A DNA stretch of 64,000 bases, taken from the NCBI RefSeq assembly GCF_032380655.1, contig NZ_JAWDIY010000010.1, positions 62,001 through 126,000 of the forward strand, given 5' to 3'. This document shows positions 35,660 to 44,881 of this stretch, piece after piece (positions within the stretch are counted from its first letter, which is position 1; every line of letters begins with the position of its first letter). Source of the stretch: Diplocloster hominis (lineage in GTDB: Bacteria > Bacillota > Clostridia > Lachnospirales > Lachnospiraceae). A program made the position numbers and the translations under genes. The notes under the pieces are model-generated. The model was not told where the DNA came from. It ran no database searches and saw only the letters and a program-made list of their open reading frames with translations.

Positions 35660-35709
35660 ATTTGATTTCTAACTATATCGTTATCGTAGAAAAATTGTAC
35701 TTGTATAGG

Positions 35710-35752
35710 AAAAACCTTGCTGTGATGAAAATCCGGTGGGGTTTTTCTTTTA
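35710..35752 (+). terminator. Terminator copy after the oxidoreductase fragment
   Basis: AAAAACC (35710-35716) pairs with GGGGTTTTT (35738-35746), followed by CTTTTAT. It is a diverged copy of the stem-loop at 28642-28686. Confidence 0.65.
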
Positions 35753-35894
35753 TGTAGATGAAGAGCAGCTGACAAATCATCGGCAGGACAAAAACTGGAA
35801 TGGTGAAAGGTTCCACTCACACTGCGTTACAAAGAAAATCATATAGACCGGAAATTTTCAGAGTTCATGGGCGTAGAGAGCAGGTCTATATCCG

Positions 35895-36650
35895 GTGCCA
35901 TTAATTTTTATAGAATCTCTGGATCTGACGTATAAGGTTCACTATAGTGAACACCAGCGTATCGATGATACGGATAAGCCTTACTACGTAAATGCTTATA
36001 CGGCATCCTGCACGGTTCCCACACAATATAAAGTTTTCTTTTCTCTATGCCTGTTTTGCGGTTTCCGAAAAGGTGAGACTCTGGCTTTGCATTGGAATGA
36101 CATTGATTTAAAGGCAAAGAAAATCTCCATATCGAAATCGGTAGGATTGACAGAAAATGGATTTGCATACAAAGAGCCTAAAACAAAAAATTCCGTTCGA
36201 AACGTATCTGTACCAGATGATGTGATCTCCCTTTTGGAGCAATATCATAAGGAGTATATGCGAAAACGATACCAACAGGGTACTGCATGGAAGGGGGAAA
36301 TGTACAATGGCGGTAATCTCTTTATCCAGTCAGACGGCAAACTAATGAGCCCTACAACTCCTTATCAGTATTTCATAAGACACTTACGCCGTTATAACGA
36401 ATGGGTTCAAAATAACCCGGTTAAAGCAAAAGCTGAAAGATTAGTAGAATTGCCGGTGATACCTCTCCACGGATTGAGGCATTCCTGCGCTACTCTCCTT
36501 AATTATCTGGGAATAAATATCGTTGAGATCTCCAAAACTTTAGGGCATTCGACCTGCTCAACCACCATGAACATTTATGCCCATAGTTTTGAGGAACAGC
36601 AGGAGGTGATTGCATCTAAGGTAAATATGTTCATACGAATGAACGCATAA
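35895..36650 (+). pseudogene. Tyrosine recombinase (integrase), N-terminally truncated
   Basis: About 250 residues of the catalytic domain of a phage/Tn916-type integrase. The catalytic set is visible: Arg in LFCGFRKGETLAL, His-x-x-Arg in LHGLRHSCAT, His in LGHSTCS and Tyr in MNIYAHSF. The N-terminal arm-binding and core-binding domains are missing, and the first ~20 codons do not look like the family. There is no good ribosome binding site at the GTG 35895. It sits just outside the 370-bp duplication and is probably the scar of a mobile element. Confidence 0.75.
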
Positions 36651-36883
36651 AAACGATGATGTAAGGAACTTGAGTAATTATAAATTCTCTTTATATCGAT
36701 TATTATTAATACTATACAGTATCCCCGAATCCATGCCCTTCGGGCAGGGTCGCAGCGCAACTGCTCCATAAGGTATACTATTTTGATACTAAAAGACACA
36801 TTAGTGAAACTGCTCCGGTTACAAAAGACGGGTGCGTGATGGATAAGCGGATTTGATCACACATCAACGCACTTTAACATGCT

Positions 36884-36911
36884 AATTTGCAGAATTACCT
36901 TGAAAATTTGC
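36884..36911 (+). promoter_or_regulatory. Weaker two-repeat site upstream of the GH101 gene
   Basis: AATTTGC is repeated at 36884-36890 and 36905-36911, 21 bp apart, just upstream of AT-rich -10-like sequence. It resembles but does not match the 36-bp elements elsewhere, because the GTCCA/GTGCA cores are altered. The rest of the 36651-37020 gap shows no gene. Confidence 0.35.
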
Positions 36912-37020
36912 ATTATTATACGTTTATTAAAGGGAGATATTGTAAAGAATGGAGAATAATACTACTATGTGTACGAAAATATTATTTATATTTTACAAAA
37001 AACAAGGAGAGAGCAGTGCT

Positions 37021-40000
37021 ATGAAAAAGAGAAATGCAAGAGTACTCAGCATGCTTCTGGCAACCAGCATGGTATTAGCACAAGCAGTGGGAACCTTAGC
37101 CTTCACGCCTATGAGCGTACAGGCGGAGGAGAATGCAGAACCTATTAGCGGGGAGGTGACAGACGCGGTAAATGCAGCCTGGGCACAGGATGAGGCTACC
37201 CGAAAAGGAGAAGACTCCATATGCGTGGTAGAAGACGGATGGCTGCATTTGAAAGCATCCGCGGCAAATGGAAACGGGACGGCAGATAGTGCGGAGAATG
37301 CGTTGCCGGCAGTATTTGTAAATCCCAATAACTTTGATTTTTCTAAAGATGGATACTTTGAGGCTGCGATCAAGAGCGGCACGCCCTTGTCGGAAACGGA
37401 ATTTGGCATCTATCTTGGCTATACAGATGCAGGAAATGGTATGTTCATAGGCTATGACGCAGACGGATGGTTCTGGCAAAAATACCAGAATGCAGAGGGA
37501 GAGCGCTATTCGGGCCAAAGAGCGGCAGCTCCGGAACAGGGAGTGGAAACTGCCTTCCGGATAGATTGGACAGCTGACAAAAAAGTGACCTTAACGGTAG
37601 ACGGACAGAGCGTGTTTGAAGAGGAATTCAGCAGCTTAACAAATTTTACAGATAACATAGCCATTAAGGTCGCAACGTGTTCCGGAATAGCATCCGATGT
37701 ATATATGAAAGACATCCACTATGGGAGTCAGGAAGTAAACGCGGTCGATCTGGAATCTTGCGTTGTATCCGGTAAGGTGATAGACGGAGAAGGAAATGTC
37801 GTCGAAGGTGCCGAGGTGACGGTCGCCGCCGGGACTGTTCAGACAGATGCCGACGGGAACGCTCAGACAGATGCCGACGGGACCGCTCAGACAGATGCTG
37901 CCGGGACCGCTCAAACAGATACCGACGGCGGGTACCAGGTTTCGCTTCCAGGCGGAGAATACAGTATAACTGTGGAAAAAGAAGGTTATCTGAAAGGAAC
38001 CGGAACCGTTACGGTGAACCAAGATGTGGTAAATGTGGGAGATATCGTACTCCAAAAAATGCAGGGAATTGCCACTCAGATGATTTCATCAGATCAGATG
38101 GATGTCTACATAGCTGAAAATTTCCCCAGTGTCGTGAGATACGAGATGAAGCAAGATCTGGCTGGCAAGATTTTTTATGGTCAATCAGATGAACTCAATA
38201 CTATAAAAATTAATGGCACTGACGTAACCTTAGCCCCAGAAGACGTAGCAGCAGATTTCTCACAGTCCGGGAAGGCCATCTATACGATGACCGTAAAAGA
38301 TGAGGGCAGCCATATCGATGCGGTTATCACGTCAGAGCTGGCAGTGGAGAAAAACACACTGTCATTTCGTATCACGGATATTACCAACAATTTGACAGAG
38401 ACTACCACAAACAAGTATGGACAAGAAGTGGAAACCTATCCGGTAGAAACGATCGCCATACCGAACCACAGTCTGTTATCTGTCAGAAGCACCCAGAAGG
38501 ATGCGAACCTGAAGGGGGCCATCATGTCTTCTAATACAAGGATCAATGGGGATGAATCCATTCAGGTAGATAATGAAATGGAAATATTCACAGATCTGGA
38601 CTATATGTATGCCTTTTTGTCAAATGATCAAATGAGCGCGGGACTTTGGAGCAACTCCGAACATGAAGGACGAAGTGCATACACGGTAGTGAATGGAGGC
38701 GGACACAATACGCGTATCCTGGCAACTTCGCAGGATAAAGGGGATTATAAGGAGTTAGGGCTTGCCAGCGCGCATTGGTATTACCACCGCAACATCGAAG
38801 ACAGCCATGGCGTGACCTATACGGTCAAAGAATCTGAAATGCCCCAGACCAGGATTGTTATTACCGGTGATGAAAACGGCGATCAACAGATCGACTGGCA
38901 GGACGGCGCCATCGCGTTCCGTGATATTATGAACGATCCCTATAAATGTGAAGAAGTACCGGAGCTGGTCGCATACCGTATCGCGATGAATTTCGGTGGA
39001 CAGGCCCAAAATCCGTTCTTAACTGCTTTAGACAATGTGAAGCGGGTGGCACAGCACACGGACGGCCTTGGTCAGGCGGTACTCCTGAAAGGATATGGAA
39101 GCGAAGGACATGACTCCGGGCATCCGGATTACGATAACATCGGTGAGAGAATCGGCGGAGCCGCAGATATGAATACACTGATGGAAAAAGGTGCGGAATA
39201 CGGCGCGCGGTTTGGCATCCATGTCAATGCCAGTGAGATGTATCCGGAGGCAAAGGCTTTTGGGGATGACTCCGTAAGGCGATACACGGCAGAGGACGAC
39301 GGAGCAAAGAAAGATCCATCCCTGATCGATACGCTTAGATATGGCTGGAACTGGCTGGATCAGGGAGTCGGCATCGACGGATACTACGATCTCGGATCCG
39401 GAGCAAGAAGAGGCAGATTCGATTCACTGAAAGAAAAAGTCGGTGACAACCTGGATTTCGTATATGTGGATGTGTGGGGTAACCTGACGGCAACCAGAAC
39501 GGAAGATTCATGGGAAACCAGACATCTCACAGACGAAATTACAGAAAACGGATGGCGCATGGCAACAGAATGGGGCTCCGGAAATGAGTATGATTCCACC
39601 TTCCAGCACTGGGCTGCCGACCTTACCTACGGAGGATATGACAAAAAAGGCGAGAACAGCCATGTGATGCGTTTTCTGAGAAACCATCAGAAAGACTCCT
39701 GGATCGGTGATTATCCGGGGTACGGCGGCGCCGCGATGGCTCCTCTTCTTGGCGGCTACAGCATGAAGGATTTTGAGGGCTGGGAAGGAAGAAATGATTA
39801 TGATGCATATATCACAAACTTGTATACCCATGATTTAACCACAAAATTCCTGCAGCACTTTGAAGTAATAAAATGGGTAGACGGGGAAGAAATCGATTAT
39901 AAAGGATATAAACTGACACCTGAGAAGGAAATCACCCTCAGGGATGAAAATGGAAACAAAGTCGTGGCCACAAGAGAATCTACAGACCCTGCAGACACGG

Positions 40001-42861
40001 CATACCGCAACAGAACGATTACCCTGAACGGAAAAATTATCGCCCAGGGCGCAGTATCCAAAGGCGACACCGGGAAAGACGGAACGGAATCCTATCTGAT
40101 TCCCTGGAACTGGGATCCGAAGACAGGAGATGAAGTGTCACCGGAAAATGAAAAGCTGTACCACTGGAATACACTGGGCGGTACGACCACATGGGAACTC
40201 CAGGATTCCTGGAAATCACTGGAGTCGGTAAAAGTATATAAACTGACTGATCTCGGAAAGACGGAAGAAAAGACGGTTCCCGTTGAAAACGGGGAAATTA
40301 CTTTGGATGCGCAGGCCCAGACTCCTTATGTCGTATGCAAGGGGGAAGAAGGGAACCTTCAGATCACATGGAGTGAAGGAATGCATCTGGTAGATGTGGG
40401 ATTCAATTCCGGTGAAGAAGGTCTGAATACTTATTGGTCGAAATCCGGTGAGGGGGCAGCATCTATCGCTAAGAGCCAGTACAGCAACCCTATGCTGAAG
40501 CTGGACGGGGAGGTGGCTCTGACCCAGGATATCACAGATCTGGAGCAGGGGGAGAACTATGTATTATACTTGGGTGTGGATAACAGAAGTGATTCCAAAG
40601 CGAAGATAGAAGTGAAAGCACGGGACAAAGTATTAGACTCCAACTATACAGTCCGTTCGATCGCAAAAAACTATGTAAAAGCATATACGCACAGTAATTC
40701 CAGCGCTACGGTAGATGACAGCAGTTATTTCCAGAATATGTACGTATTCTTTAAAGCTCCGCAAGACGGTAGCAAAGTGACGCTGACGATCTCAAAAGAA
40801 GCAGGAGAGGGAAGCGCATACTTTGATGATATCCGTGTTTTAAAGTCTGATATGGATGTATTAGAGAAAGACGAAAACGGCGATATAATCGGACTGACAC
40901 AGGATTTTGAAAACAATGTGCAGGGTATCTATCCTTTCGTAATCGGGCCGATCGAAGGTGTGGCAGACAATCGTACCCATTTATCAGAATTACATGAACC
41001 TTATACGCAGGCCGGATGGGATGTCAAGAAGGTGGACGATGTTCTGGGCGGAAACTGGTCATTGAAGACAAACGGCCTGGCAGGCAGCAGAATTACCTCT
41101 ATGCTGGGTACCTCCATGCTCTATCAGACGATACCGCAGAACTTCAGGTTCGAACCGGGAAGAACTTATAAAATAAGCTTCGACTATCAGTCAGGCAGTG
41201 ATAATACATATGCAGTGACTATGGGAGACGGGGAATTTTTAGGAAAAACTCCTTATGTGAATCTTCCGAAAGCCATGGGCGAGAATGGACATTATGAGAC
41301 AGAACTCGTGGGAACGGCATCCGGGGAGTCATGGTTCGGTATCTATTCTACAGGAACAGCCGCCGATACCCAGGGAACCAAAGACTCTGCCGCGGATTTT
41401 GGCGGATACAAAGACTTTGTCCTGGATAATCTGAAGATTGAGCTGGTAAAAGAAGACATCAGCAAGGATAGTCTGAACGAGATGATTAAAAAGGCAGAGA
41501 AAGATTATTCAGAGAATAATTATACACTGGAAGAGTGGGCAGCGCTCCAGGACGCTCTGATCGAAGCGAAAGTGGAAGTGAATAGAGACAAGACGAATCA
41601 GAGTGCAATGGAAGATGCGTACTATGCGCTGAAGGTTGCGATGTTAAGCCTGGATAACTCGGCAGGGCCGGCTGACAGATTCGATATTTCCACAGAACTT
41701 TACACCGCAACTGCGGGAAGCGCACTGAAGAAAAGCGGTAAAGGAGGCCCGATAGAATTCGCACTCGACAAGGACGAAGCTACCTATTGGATTACGGATA
41801 AGGCTGATAATGCAGTACAGTCAGGGCTTGCATGGTTTAATATTCATCTCAATGAGGCGCAGACTGTGGATGGTATCCGATATCTGCCAAGATCAGGAAC
41901 GCCCAAGACAGACGGAAAAATAATGAAAGCGGATATCCAGATTAGTAAGGATAATGGCGCAACCTATGAGACTATCTTAGAGAATGTGACTTTTGATACG
42001 GATAACAGTTGGCAGAATGCCAGCTTTGCTGAAACAGAAGGAGTAACCGATGTTAAGATTATTGCCAGGGAAACCGCTGGACTGACAGCAAGCTCACAGA
42101 ATAAAAATGCGGCGGCAGCAGAACTGCGCGTGACACATCCGAATCCCGCAACTACAGATGTCAATAAGAAGGGATTAGAAGCCGCCATAGACAAAGCGGC
42201 TGCGCTTCAAAAAGACAGCTATACCGGAACATCGTGGAAATCTCTTCAGGATAAACTGACAGCAGCCCGTACCGTATATGCAGATCAGGACGCCACTGCA
42301 TATGAGGTAGCCCTCGCCCTGGCGAACCTGGAAGATGCAATCGATGATTTGGTTTCGAGAGCGGAAATCTCTGTGGATTCTCTGCAGAGCGCGGTGAATC
42401 TCGCAAAAGAAATGCTCGCAAAAGACGGTATAGACGCTTCTGTTAAGGAGAAACTAGGCGCGGCTCTTGCAAAGGCGGAAGATCTTCTGGCGAAAGTTAA
42501 GGCCGGCGATGAAACCGTGACTCAGGACATGATTAATAATAGCTATCAGGAGCTTACCGGCATTATGGAATCTGTGACTCCGACGCCGGATCCCACGGCG
42601 TCCCCGGACCCCAAACCGACCCCGGACCCCACGGTAAGTCCGGCTCCGACCGCGTCGCCGCAGCCGACCGAAACACCTGGACCCAATAATCAGGATAAGG
42701 ACGATAATCATAACTCCGGAAATGGCGGCGGAAACTCTTCTGACCAGACTGCCGGAGGCGCTCATACAGGTGACAGCTCACCGGTGATTCCGCTTGTGGT
42801 AGTCCTGGTGCTGGCAGCGGCAGCCGGTATCGGGGTATACTGGAAAAGAAAAAAAGCATGA
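37021..42861 (+). CDS. Surface endo-alpha-N-acetylgalactosaminidase, GH101
   Basis: 1946 residues. There is a signal peptide (cleavage near VQA/EE), an N-terminal beta-sandwich, and a carboxypeptidase-regulatory-like domain (~245-335) interrupted by an 8-residue repeat (QTDADG-type, four units). The GH101 catalytic region (~350-1150) has the nucleophile Asp817 in FVYVDVWGN and acid/base Glu850 in MATEWGSG, a spacing matching the known Streptococcus enzyme. Further beta-domains, a CBM32-like domain (~1553-1710), FIVAR-type repeats and a Pro/Thr linker follow, then GGAHTGD, a membrane helix and KRKK. ATG 37021 is used because AAGGAGAG precedes it and the signal peptide starts there; 36949 is less likely. 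GH101 releases the core-1 disaccharide Gal-beta-1,3-GalNAc from Ser/Thr of mucin-type glycoproteins. Confidence 0.92.
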   Translation: MKKRNARVLSMLLATSMVLAQAVGTLAFTPMSVQAEENAEPISGEVTDAVNAAWAQDEATRKGEDSICVVEDGWLHLKASAANGNGTADSAENALPAVFVNPNNFDFSKDGYFEAAIKSGTPLSETEFGIYLGYTDAGNGMFIGYDADGWFWQKYQNAEGERYSGQRAAAPEQGVETAFRIDWTADKKVTLTVDGQSVFEEEFSSLTNFTDNIAIKVATCSGIASDVYMKDIHYGSQEVNAVDLESCVVSGKVIDGEGNVVEGAEVTVAAGTVQTDADGNAQTDADGTAQTDAAGTAQTDTDGGYQVSLPGGEYSITVEKEGYLKGTGTVTVNQDVVNVGDIVLQKMQGIATQMISSDQMDVYIAENFPSVVRYEMKQDLAGKIFYGQSDELNTIKINGTDVTLAPEDVAADFSQSGKAIYTMTVKDEGSHIDAVITSELAVEKNTLSFRITDITNNLTETTTNKYGQEVETYPVETIAIPNHSLLSVRSTQKDANLKGAIMSSNTRINGDESIQVDNEMEIFTDLDYMYAFLSNDQMSAGLWSNSEHEGRSAYTVVNGGGHNTRILATSQDKGDYKELGLASAHWYYHRNIEDSHGVTYTVKESEMPQTRIVITGDENGDQQIDWQDGAIAFRDIMNDPYKCEEVPELVAYRIAMNFGGQAQNPFLTALDNVKRVAQHTDGLGQAVLLKGYGSEGHDSGHPDYDNIGERIGGAADMNTLMEKGAEYGARFGIHVNASEMYPEAKAFGDDSVRRYTAEDDGAKKDPSLIDTLRYGWNWLDQGVGIDGYYDLGSGARRGRFDSLKEKVGDNLDFVYVDVWGNLTATRTEDSWETRHLTDEITENGWRMATEWGSGNEYDSTFQHWAADLTYGGYDKKGENSHVMRFLRNHQKDSWIGDYPGYGGAAMAPLLGGYSMKDFEGWEGRNDYDAYITNLYTHDLTTKFLQHFEVIKWVDGEEIDYKGYKLTPEKEITLRDENGNKVVATRESTDPADTAYRNRTITLNGKIIAQGAVSKGDTGKDGTESYLIPWNWDPKTGDEVSPENEKLYHWNTLGGTTTWELQDSWKSLESVKVYKLTDLGKTEEKTVPVENGEITLDAQAQTPYVVCKGEEGNLQITWSEGMHLVDVGFNSGEEGLNTYWSKSGEGAASIAKSQYSNPMLKLDGEVALTQDITDLEQGENYVLYLGVDNRSDSKAKIEVKARDKVLDSNYTVRSIAKNYVKAYTHSNSSATVDDSSYFQNMYVFFKAPQDGSKVTLTISKEAGEGSAYFDDIRVLKSDMDVLEKDENGDIIGLTQDFENNVQGIYPFVIGPIEGVADNRTHLSELHEPYTQAGWDVKKVDDVLGGNWSLKTNGLAGSRITSMLGTSMLYQTIPQNFRFEPGRTYKISFDYQSGSDNTYAVTMGDGEFLGKTPYVNLPKAMGENGHYETELVGTASGESWFGIYSTGTAADTQGTKDSAADFGGYKDFVLDNLKIELVKEDISKDSLNEMIKKAEKDYSENNYTLEEWAALQDALIEAKVEVNRDKTNQSAMEDAYYALKVAMLSLDNSAGPADRFDISTELYTATAGSALKKSGKGGPIEFALDKDEATYWITDKADNAVQSGLAWFNIHLNEAQTVDGIRYLPRSGTPKTDGKIMKADIQISKDNGATYETILENVTFDTDNSWQNASFAETEGVTDVKIIARETAGLTASSQNKNAAAAELRVTHPNPATTDVNKKGLEAAIDKAAALQKDSYTGTSWKSLQDKLTAARTVYADQDATAYEVALALANLEDAIDDLVSRAEISVDSLQSAVNLAKEMLAKDGIDASVKEKLGAALAKAEDLLAKVKAGDETVTQDMINNSYQELTGIMESVTPTPDPTASPDPKPTPDPTVSPAPTASPQPTETPGPNNQDKDDNHNSGNGGGNSSDQTAGGAHTGDSSPVIPLVVVLVLAAAAGIGVYWKRKKA

Positions 42862-42889
42862 ATTTAAAGTAGCAGATCAGATTTAAAAT

Positions 42890-42938
42890 AAAGCAGGTTC
42901 CCGCAGATACAAAATATTGGCGGGAACCTGCTTTTAAA
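42890..42938 (+). terminator. Terminator of the GH101 gene
   Basis: AAAGCAGGTTCCCG pairs with CGGGAACCTGCTTT, followed by TAAATA. A degenerate half of the MITE-like repeat of 10432-10526 follows at about 42959-42992. Confidence 0.8.
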
Positions 42939-43053
42939 TACCCAGGTAAGTATACCTGATCTGGTACGACTAATTTATTTTCCGACAACCCAACGGCCTT
43001 CAATATAGAAGCATTCCTAAAATTTTTAAACAGTGGCGCCCGACTATATCTGT

Positions 43054-44535
43054 CTATTCTAATAACTCCCAGAATTCACTTTCTTTCGAAAAGCCATACA
43101 TATCTATGTCCAGGCATGGTGCGCTCATCCAGCCCCGCTGAATGACAGTATGTTCTTCCCCGCTGTTATAATGGTAGGTAAATCCCAGCTCAAAGCCGTC
43201 GGCTGTAAGAAAATAATTCACGAAATATCTTCCATCCACCACTTCCCCATCCAGCATCCTGCGGAACTGTTCCTGGGTAAGGCCGTTGAGAACCAGTGAA
43301 TGGGGGACCTCCGCCAGCATTCTGTCGTACCAAAACGTCTGGAATGTATCATCCACATTCACGATATCGGAAAAATTCTGGTACATCGTTCCATTTCTCA
43401 GGTTCAGATTAATGGTGCGCATATCCAGAAATTCCAGCACATAAGCTCCGGAAAAATAATGGTCCTCAAAGACAATACTCAATAATTCCCCGCCCTGGTA
43501 AGTAACCCGGTATTGTACATCACTGGCAAAATAATAATGATCCAAACCATCCAGGGATTCCATAAATTGATCATCCCGCTCTAAATAGGTCCGGTTAGCT
43601 GTTACCATAGCTACGGCTTTTATTTTTTCGTTCAGTTCATCCGCATTATCGATCCCTTCGATCTGAGGATATGTAATTGAGAAATCCACCGTTTCCTGAT
43701 CCGTTTCCGAATATTCGACATAGGACTCTTCCGTCAGCGTATAGGGGAGATTCTCCGACTGGTAGACAGGAAAAGCTTCTAGTGTATCCAAATCCTCGCT
43801 TTGATCGTCAGTCTGGGGAAGATCACTGTTGTCCTGTCCACCATCTCCGTGAGAACCATCCCCAGGAATGCCGGAATACGGAAGTTTGGTACCGGAAGAT
43901 CCCGCGGAGGACTCTGAGTGCCTGCTCTGCAGACGGTCCCATTCGCTGTGAAGCCAGGAACCGGCCGTGAAGACCAGAAACGCTACGGTGATGAGGATAA
44001 GCAGCGCGCTGACGAGGGAAGCACTGACGGCGGCCGCTGTTCTTTTGCGGGTATTTTTACTTTCCATATTACCTGGCGCGATCATGTAATCCATAGAAAC
44101 ACAGGGATATCCCTGCAGTTCTCGTTCCGAACTGTATACCTGGAAGCCCAGCCGGGTATACACCGGCAGCATGCTGTCTGTAGTATGTACGGTAACCCGG
44201 GTTACCACCAGGTCCCTTGCACAGATTTTTACAATCTCTTCGAACAATAGCTCTTCTATTCCGAGATTCCTGTGTATCGACCGGACACACAGGCAGATGA
44301 TGTTCCCGGACGTGTCCAGTATAGAGACACCGCAGAGCTCTCCCTGATCGCGGCAGAGAAAAAAACGGCATTTCCGGGCCGATTCCAGGTCGGCCAGGCC
44401 TTCCGGCGAAAACATATCCGTATACCGCTGAACCAGTTCCGCAGACTGGTTGAGACGTGGGTCCTCATGTAAAGTATCGAGGATAAACGCGGATATGACA
44501 GGAAGTTGTACTTTTTGAAAGCCAATCATTTCCAT
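43054..44535 (-). CDS. GNAT acetyltransferase fused through a membrane helix to an RsiV/DUF3298-like ectodomain
   Basis: 493 residues. Residues ~1-150 look like a GNAT acetyltransferase (GVSILDTSGNIICLCVRSIHRNLGIEELLFEEI as the acetyl-CoA loop region, VYTRLGFQVYSSER near its end). One transmembrane helix (~168-195, VSASLVSALLILITVAFLVF) and an acidic Ser/Gly/Asp linker lead to an exported domain (~265-490) resembling DUF4163/DUF3298 (SITYPQIEG, NEKIKAVA, ADGFELGFTYHYNSGEE). GGAGGT precedes the ATG. The polarity places the acetyltransferase in the cytoplasm and the ectodomain outside. It is divergent from the second GH95-like gene. The fusion suggests a signal-coupled enzyme, but neither substrate nor ligand is known. 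Confidence 0.7.
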   Translation of the reverse strand: MEMIGFQKVQLPVISAFILDTLHEDPRLNQSAELVQRYTDMFSPEGLADLESARKCRFFLCRDQGELCGVSILDTSGNIICLCVRSIHRNLGIEELLFEEIVKICARDLVVTRVTVHTTDSMLPVYTRLGFQVYSSERELQGYPCVSMDYMIAPGNMESKNTRKRTAAAVSASLVSALLILITVAFLVFTAGSWLHSEWDRLQSRHSESSAGSSGTKLPYSGIPGDGSHGDGGQDNSDLPQTDDQSEDLDTLEAFPVYQSENLPYTLTEESYVEYSETDQETVDFSITYPQIEGIDNADELNEKIKAVAMVTANRTYLERDDQFMESLDGLDHYYFASDVQYRVTYQGGELLSIVFEDHYFSGAYVLEFLDMRTINLNLRNGTMYQNFSDIVNVDDTFQTFWYDRMLAEVPHSLVLNGLTQEQFRRMLDGEVVDGRYFVNYFLTADGFELGFTYHYNSGEEHTVIQRGWMSAPCLDIDMYGFSKESEFWELLE

Positions 44536-44731
44536 ATAAATACCTCCAGCTGAATTCTTTGATCACAGGCTTAAAAAAATAGGCTGTGTGAGTTTAACTG
44601 CTATAGTGCGACATGTTACTCATACCGATTTCCGTCTGATTTTAAAATCAATACTAGCATAGTCTGAAGATTCTTACAATACCCGGCCTGCCGGTCTAAA
44701 ATTGATAGATGCAAGATAATCCACAAAAATT

Positions 44732-44796
44732 TCAGAATTGTCCACATCATAGTACAGGATTGTGCATTTCTACAGATTACCTTTGTATGTTATTCT
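44732..44796 (+). promoter_or_regulatory. 36-bp two-half-site element and -10 upstream of the second GH95-like gene
   Basis: Halves TCAGAATTGTCCACAT and TACAGGATTGTGCAT begin 22 bp apart in 44732-44767. TATTCT at 44791-44796 lies 23 bases after the element, the same arrangement as upstream of the importer. The rest of the 44536-44881 gap holds no gene. Confidence 0.75.
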
Positions 44797-44881
44797 ATAC
44801 ACAATCAGTTACAGTACCAGTGTAAGACTGTTATTAAAATCAGCGGGGGAAGGGGAACCCTTGTTATGAGGAGGAAAAAAG

